The position numbers and the translations under genes were made by a program. The notes under the pieces are model-generated. The model was not told the DNA's origin, made no database searches, and saw nothing but the letters and a program-made list of their open reading frames with translations. Shown here piece after piece: positions 59,677-64,000 of a DNA stretch of 64,000 bases (positions are counted from its first letter, which is position 1; the number at the start of each line of letters is the position of its first letter). This DNA is from Hemerocallis citrina (Eukaryota > Streptophyta > Magnoliopsida > Asparagales > Asphodelaceae): positions 19,467,708-19,531,707 of the forward strand of contig CM030360.1 in the NCBI GenBank assembly GCA_017893485.1, read 5' to 3'.

Positions 59677-60319
59677 ATGGCAGATCAAAAGACGAAGATC
59701 AAGCGATTTGACGGTAAGATCAACTTCAATCTATGGAAGGTGGACATGTATGATGTTTTGGTTCAGAAGGACTTGCACCTTGTCCTAGAAGAGAAGAAAC
59801 CAACCGACATGCAGCAAGAAAAATGGGATGAGATTTGTTTAAAGGCCTTGAGTTTAATCCGGTTGCAATTGGCGGACGAAGTCGTGTAATATCCTTGAGG
59901 AGAAAAGTGCGGCAAGTCTATGGGCGAGACTCAAAACTGACTACTCGGGATCATCGTTGCTAGATCGGATGTATTGGAAGAGAAAGCTGTTTAGGTTCTC
60001 AATGAAGGAAGGTACCCATCTTCAAGATCATATTGTGGAGTTCAATAAAGTAATATCTGAACTGAAGGCGATTAACACGGATGATCTTAGCGAAGAGGAT
60101 AAATCTTTCAACTTGATTTATTCACTGCCAACTTCTTATGATCACTTGAGAACTACCATGCTACATAGGAAATCAGCCAAGGAGACACTTACTGTAGCCG
60201 AGGTGATTAAGGGTCTGAAGGAAGATGAACTAAGAAAGAAGACTCATAAAAGAGGATCTATCTCTTTAGGGTGTTTTGCGGTGAATGGTGATACTTCAAT
60301 TGGAAGGGATGCGGCATAA
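59677..60319 (+). pseudogene. Copia gag, one frameshift and one stop
   Basis: The start MADQKTKIKRFDGK is typical of Copia gag (FDGKINFNLWKVDM). The frame ends at about 59889 by a one-base shift near 59885 and resumes as ILEEKSAASLWARLK to RKSAKETLTVAEVIKGLK, the usual C-terminal part of the UBN2-type gag domain. A TAA at 60317-60319 precedes the zinc knuckle. With only two lesions it is young or recently inactive. Confidence 0.8.
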
Positions 60320-61051
60320 GAGGGTAAGATTCGTTGTCATTACTGTAGAGGAGTTGGGCATTACAAGAGAGACTGTCACAAGTGGTTGAGTCAGAAGAGT
60401 GCTACTAAAGAAGGGGAACAAGCCCATATAGTCAGAGCAACTGAGTCAAGTAATAATGTTGATTGTTGTCTTCTTGTTTTAAGTTCTTCAGATATTGATT
60501 CAAGTTGGTATATTGATTCGGGAAGTTCTTCTCATATTTGCTCCGAGAGGGAGATGTTTTCTACTTACAAGTCATCAACAAGCCGTAGTGTGAGAACGGG
60601 GAGTGGTGAGATTTGTGAAGTGGTGGGTGAGGGAACAGTTAAATTGGAGATGCCATATGGTAAAGGGTTCACACTAGACGAGGTCATGCATATTCCTTCG
60701 ATACAACAGAATCTTATATGCTTGGGTACTCTTGATGCTCGTGGCGGCAGGTACACAACTCGAGGTGGATTTTTGACAGTTTGGGAGAGTCGTCGTAAGG
60801 TAATGAAGGGTAAGAGGAGGATTGGGCAGGTTCAACACAACCTCTACCAGCTTTGTGGCAGCAGGAAAACTCGGTCGAGTGTATGGAAGCCCATTGTTCC
60901 TAAAGCATCATCTAGTAAGCTATCACTAGAATTACCTACGCGAGACTGCAACGTTCGAATACCGTTGAAAGGTGGAAAAAGCCTTGGTGTAGGTGGAGTT
61001 CATGTGGAGGGTGGCACCTCCATGATTACATCTACATGGGTGTGCCCTTGA
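60320..61051 (+). pseudogene. Copia zinc knuckle and protease, then truncated
   Basis: CHYCRGVGHYKRDC (about 60333-60378) is an intact CCHC knuckle. The 221-residue frame from 60386 contains the protease motif SSWYIDSGSSSHIC and HIPSIQQNLICLG. After YQLCG the family similarity ends abruptly, and about 60 residues of unrelated sequence reach the stop at 61049-61051, marking the pol deletion point. Confidence 0.8.
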
Positions 61052-61206
61052 GAGGGGCATACAGTTGGAGGAAAACAGGTGGAGGTTTGTTCAACTAGCA
61101 GGAGAAGCCATAGAAACATGTTGTTTACAAAGCGGAGAAGAAAGGTCTAGAAGTGTTTTAAATCACACAGGTGTGGATTCATGCGTATGCAATCCAAGGT
61201 GGAGAT

Positions 61207-61873
61207 TGTTGGGTTTGTGTCTTGTATACGATATTGGATAAGAAGATGATAAGATGATGGAGAGACAAAGGCGATTGGAAACGAAGTGGAGGCAAGAAAC
61301 AGTCAACAGCAGCTACAGCAGAAGTTGCGGTCAACCGTCCCTAATAAGCGGTCGACCGCCTTGTTGGTGCGGTCGACCGGTTGCGACACTGATGGGTTTC
61401 GGGCTTGAGTCTGGGTGATTCGTGAAAAGCCCAACTTGCTCTTCAAGTTAGATCGTGTGGCTCCTATCGTATGGTTATCTCTTATATACTATCCAATGAC
61501 TATTGTAGCAAGATATTAACTTAGAGTTTGTCTTTAGATCTATATAAACAATTGTAACGGCTCATAGATTCATGATGATTCTATTGAGTGCCGAATAGAA
61601 GAAGAGAGTACTTCATCTGAGAGGGTGAGAGAGTTCTCCATTGTAAGCAGCATCAAGTTCCATTATGCTTGAGAGAGGGTCATGGTGAGAATTATAATAT
61701 TCTTGTATCATTTCTAGTTGAAAAATATCTCGGTTCTTCCTCCCCCGGATTAGGGCAAAAGTCCCAACCGGGACAATTCTTGTGTGCTTTGTGTGTTTGG
61801 TGTGATCTAGTCTTGCTTGGTGGTTTGTGTTGATTGTGTCAAAGACTCAACAAGATCCTCATATTTCCTAACA
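61207..61873 (+). repeat. 3' LTR of the small Copia element
   Basis: 667 bp, matches 58923-59627 apart from point changes and the 38-bp length difference. The paired palindromes here read CGGTCGACCG at 61348 and 61370. Confidence 0.85.
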
Positions 61874-62345
61874 CCTAGGTGTACAAAAAAGGTAGAAAAA
61901 GCTCTATAAACTTGAGCCACTACAACTCACCATATTTCCCAACGTTTTTTCGCTCATTCACCGACATTTTTAAACGCTGTAGTATCATGTACAGGCGTTT
62001 ATGAAAACACCGGTGCAAATGCCGCCGAAGCGCGCGTCGCAGAATAGACGTGGTATACACTGGCGATTTTACAAAACACTGGTATTGGTTTAATATACAC
62101 CGGCGTTCGTAAAATGCCGGTGTATATGTATTTCGAAATGAGCTCTTTTTCCACTAATATCTTCCCCGGCGTTTTATAAACGCCGCTCTATCGTAGTTCC
62201 CAACCGGTGTATGTTATTGCCGTTTCTGCTGATACTTACACCAGCGTTTATAAAACGCCGCTCTATCGTGATTTTCAATTGGTCACTAAGATAGACCAGC
62301 GTTTTATGAAACGCCGGTGTATGTTCTTTTAATTTTTTCCCAGCT

Positions 62346-63165
62346 AGCCCAATATACATTATTTTTCAAAAAACCAAAAATACAGTACAATTCAATTCAC
62401 GATATCATCTCAATCAACTGTAAACTATTTCACAAATAATTCAACCAATTTCAGGCATATTAATACCATCACAACCAAACACAAGAATTAAGGATAATAA
62501 AGTGCCATACATTCCATTAATTATCCAAATTCACCACATAATTCAGAATTTTCATAATATTCAAATATAACAGTACTTGACACAACAACAAATACGATAA
62601 CCCAATCTAGACTTGGCCGACCACTACAGCATACCCCTCGAGTCGCTTCAATTCTCATCAGTTGAATTTCCTTGATCTGCACGACTCACATTTGATGGAT
62701 TGATAGGGCCGCTCTGTTTGGAAAAGAAACAAAACAAAATTAATAAATATCGATATAAACTATGCAAAAAATTACTTCATTATTTAAACTAATTTTTGAG
62801 ATTGTAGTTGATTTATCCTGAGGTTGAAGTATAACATTTACCTCTATATATGATTATAATCAAGAACAGCGAAAAATATGATTCTCTAAACCAGCTGTTG
62901 TTCAAGGGCAATCAGAATTGAGAAGCTCAACAGAGGATGATCTATATTAGGTATGTCATGAGAAAATAACCATGAATATCCATGCCAGTCGCTTTTGTGG
63001 CTAGACCACTGACTTTGCCACTAGACCTTCGTCAAGCCACTACTACTTCCCAAATCATCAATAGAAAAGAATGGTATGTGAGTGAGGTACCTTTCATTTC
63101 AGATGAAGCAAAAACAAATTTCTCTGTTTGGGGAACTTGAAACCTACTTATTAGGTAGTAGATAC
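62346..63165. other. Intergenic DNA, nothing recognised
   Basis: AT-rich, no supported gene or repeat. GATAC at 63161-63165 would be the target duplication of the next LTR; its partner is outside the window. Confidence 0.4.
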
Positions 63166-63733
63166 TGTTGTGCGCGGAATACAAATCAAACCAACAATCA
63201 AATCAACTAATGCGGAAACAAAGAGAGAACCAGCGAGAAAACACAGAAAAGCAAGCAACACAAGAACACAAGATTTACGTGGTTCGGCAAAACGATGCCT
63301 ACATCCACAAGGGGCGGTTGGGGTTTCTTTACTATGATCTCCAATGGGCAAACAAAGCCTTTACAAGAGATGACGGCTACAAAATCCGAATTAGGTGTTA
63401 CAATTTACAAAACCCTAACGGGTGTATTTATAGGGAAACTATTGGGCCTTTCGAATTGGGCCGAATCTGGATCCAAACCCCGTCGACAGTCGACTGGTCC
63501 AATTACCAGTCGACTGATAATCCTTCTACCCAGTCGACTGACTCCCACATACAGTCGACTGCTACTGCTGTATTCTCAGTCTTCGAAAACCTCCTCTGGA
63601 CAGTCGCCTGATCCTCCAACCCAGTCGACTGAAGCTCTGAAACTTTCGAACACTGCAGATACCAAATACCAGAATCGAGCCATTATCCTACAATCTCCAC
63701 CTTGGCGAGATCTTCCAAGTCAAGTATCCAACA
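63166..63733 (-). repeat. 3' LTR of a minus-strand Copia element
   Basis: Reads leftward from TGTTGGATAC (63733), right after a polypurine tract AAGGTGGAGAT, to GCGCACAACA (63166). TATA box on the - strand at about 63434-63427. The tract and its neighbourhood are duplicated inside the LTR near 63700. Paired palindromes lie at 63487/63507, 63531/63552 and 63601/63622. Confidence 0.75.
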
Positions 63734-63903
63734 ATCTCCACCTTGGTGAAATCTTCCACGTAGCCCAAGCAATCTCCACAAATACTTCAAAACAACTGCT
63801 CATCATCAAATGCAACAAACGAACCCAAACTCCACCTTAGTATGATATCACATACTAAACAAACCAATAGCAAAGTACTATCCCAACTGCCCATGCCAAA
63901 TTA
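63734..63903 (-). other. 3' untranslated region of the minus-strand Copia element
   Basis: Between the pol stop and the polypurine tract; no gene. Confidence 0.6.
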
Positions 63904-64000
63904 TCAAACATGCAAAATATTAGCCAGGTTCATGCAATGCTTGAACTTGGCTGCCCCAACAACTTTGGTCAACATATCAGCAGGATTATCAGCTGTTCCA
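63904..64000 (-). CDS. Copia RNase H C-terminus, partial at window edge
   Basis: On the - strand the edge-to-stop frame reads NPADMLTKVV and KFKHCMNLANILHV, the conserved end of Copia pol, with stop TGA at 63906-63904. The rest lies beyond the window. Confidence 0.85.
   Translation of the reverse strand, partial: GTADNPADMLTKVVGAAKFKHCMNLANILHV

Larger units (their letters stand above)
58923..61873 (+). mobile_element. Small Copia element with gag and protease only
   Basis: LTRs at 58923-59627 (705 bp) and 61207-61873 (667 bp), both TGTTGGG to CTAACA; flanks CCTTG and CCTAG differ at one base. The internal region is only 1579 bp: altered primer site (ATTGCTATCAAAGC), gag, zinc knuckle, protease, about 300 bp without domain, and polypurine tract AAGGTGGAGAT. 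Integrase, RT and RNase H are absent, so it would need a helper. Confidence 0.85.
58389..62345 (+). mobile_element. CACTA-like element remnant, split by a Copia insertion
   Basis: The left end CACTACAAACAAAAGG at 58389 resembles the CACTACAA ends of plant CACTA transposons. Subterminal palindromic repeats follow (CGGCATTT/AAACGCCGGGATA words at 58405-58650). Similar words, GGCGTTTATAAAACGCC, return at 61960-62345, right of the Copia element. Another CACTACAA occurs at 61917, so two related elements may be present. I see no right end (TTGTAGTG), so the boundary is approximate. Confidence 0.5.

Noticed and set aside
61917..61930. Independent CACTA start at 61917
   Set aside because: CACTACAACTCACC lacks the extended match of 58389, and I found no right end or duplication, so it is not annotated separately.

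Overview
The window is plant nuclear DNA, most likely from an angiosperm. It is AT-rich, has GT-AG introns, and carries Copia, Gypsy and Tat-lineage LTR retrotransposons, MITEs and an endogenous pararetrovirus. The species cannot be named from the sequence. I can support only one ordinary host gene: a seven-exon gamma-glutamyltranspeptidase (GGT) on the + strand at 44934-49674. Most of the rest is transposable elements, many nested inside one another.

Left part (1-4163): the 3' end of a SIRE-like Copia element sits inside a miniature TRIM element. This is followed by the distal part of a decayed caulimovirid (pararetrovirus) copy on the - strand.

Centre (4164-36694): one nested stack that interrupts the viral reverse transcriptase region. 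The outer unit is a Tat-like Gypsy element with its pol deleted (target duplication CGGAT). Its 3' untranslated region holds a minus-strand Gypsy 5' LTR with primer-binding site, plus a Tekay-like solo LTR (TTATA). Its 3' LTR is split by a solo LTR called B here (ATATT). B is in turn split by a long Tat/Retand-like element called D (19431-32319, LTRs about 2% diverged) and by an inverted solo LTR of B's own family called C (CCTAC). D has gag, protease, RT, two RNases H and integrase on the + strand, two tandem-repeat arrays, and a spliced-looking coiled-coil gene on the opposite strand.

Right of the stack (36695-44547): the viral copy resumes (RT, protease, zinc-knuckle and coat-protein remnants). 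It is interrupted by a second Tekay-like solo LTR (TATAT) and by a MITE.

GGT locus and right arm (44548-64000): a foldback MITE lies directly upstream of the GGT TATA box. Beyond GGT are palindrome-rich repeats, two copies of a MITE embedded in TA microsatellites, a scrambled Copia element (TCATC), several foldback elements, a CACTA-like element holding a gag-protease-only Copia, and the end of a minus-strand Copia at the right edge.

The most unusual signal is a paired palindromic decamer with core GTCGAC, spaced about 20-22 bp, which recurs in the LTRs of four otherwise unrelated element families across the window.
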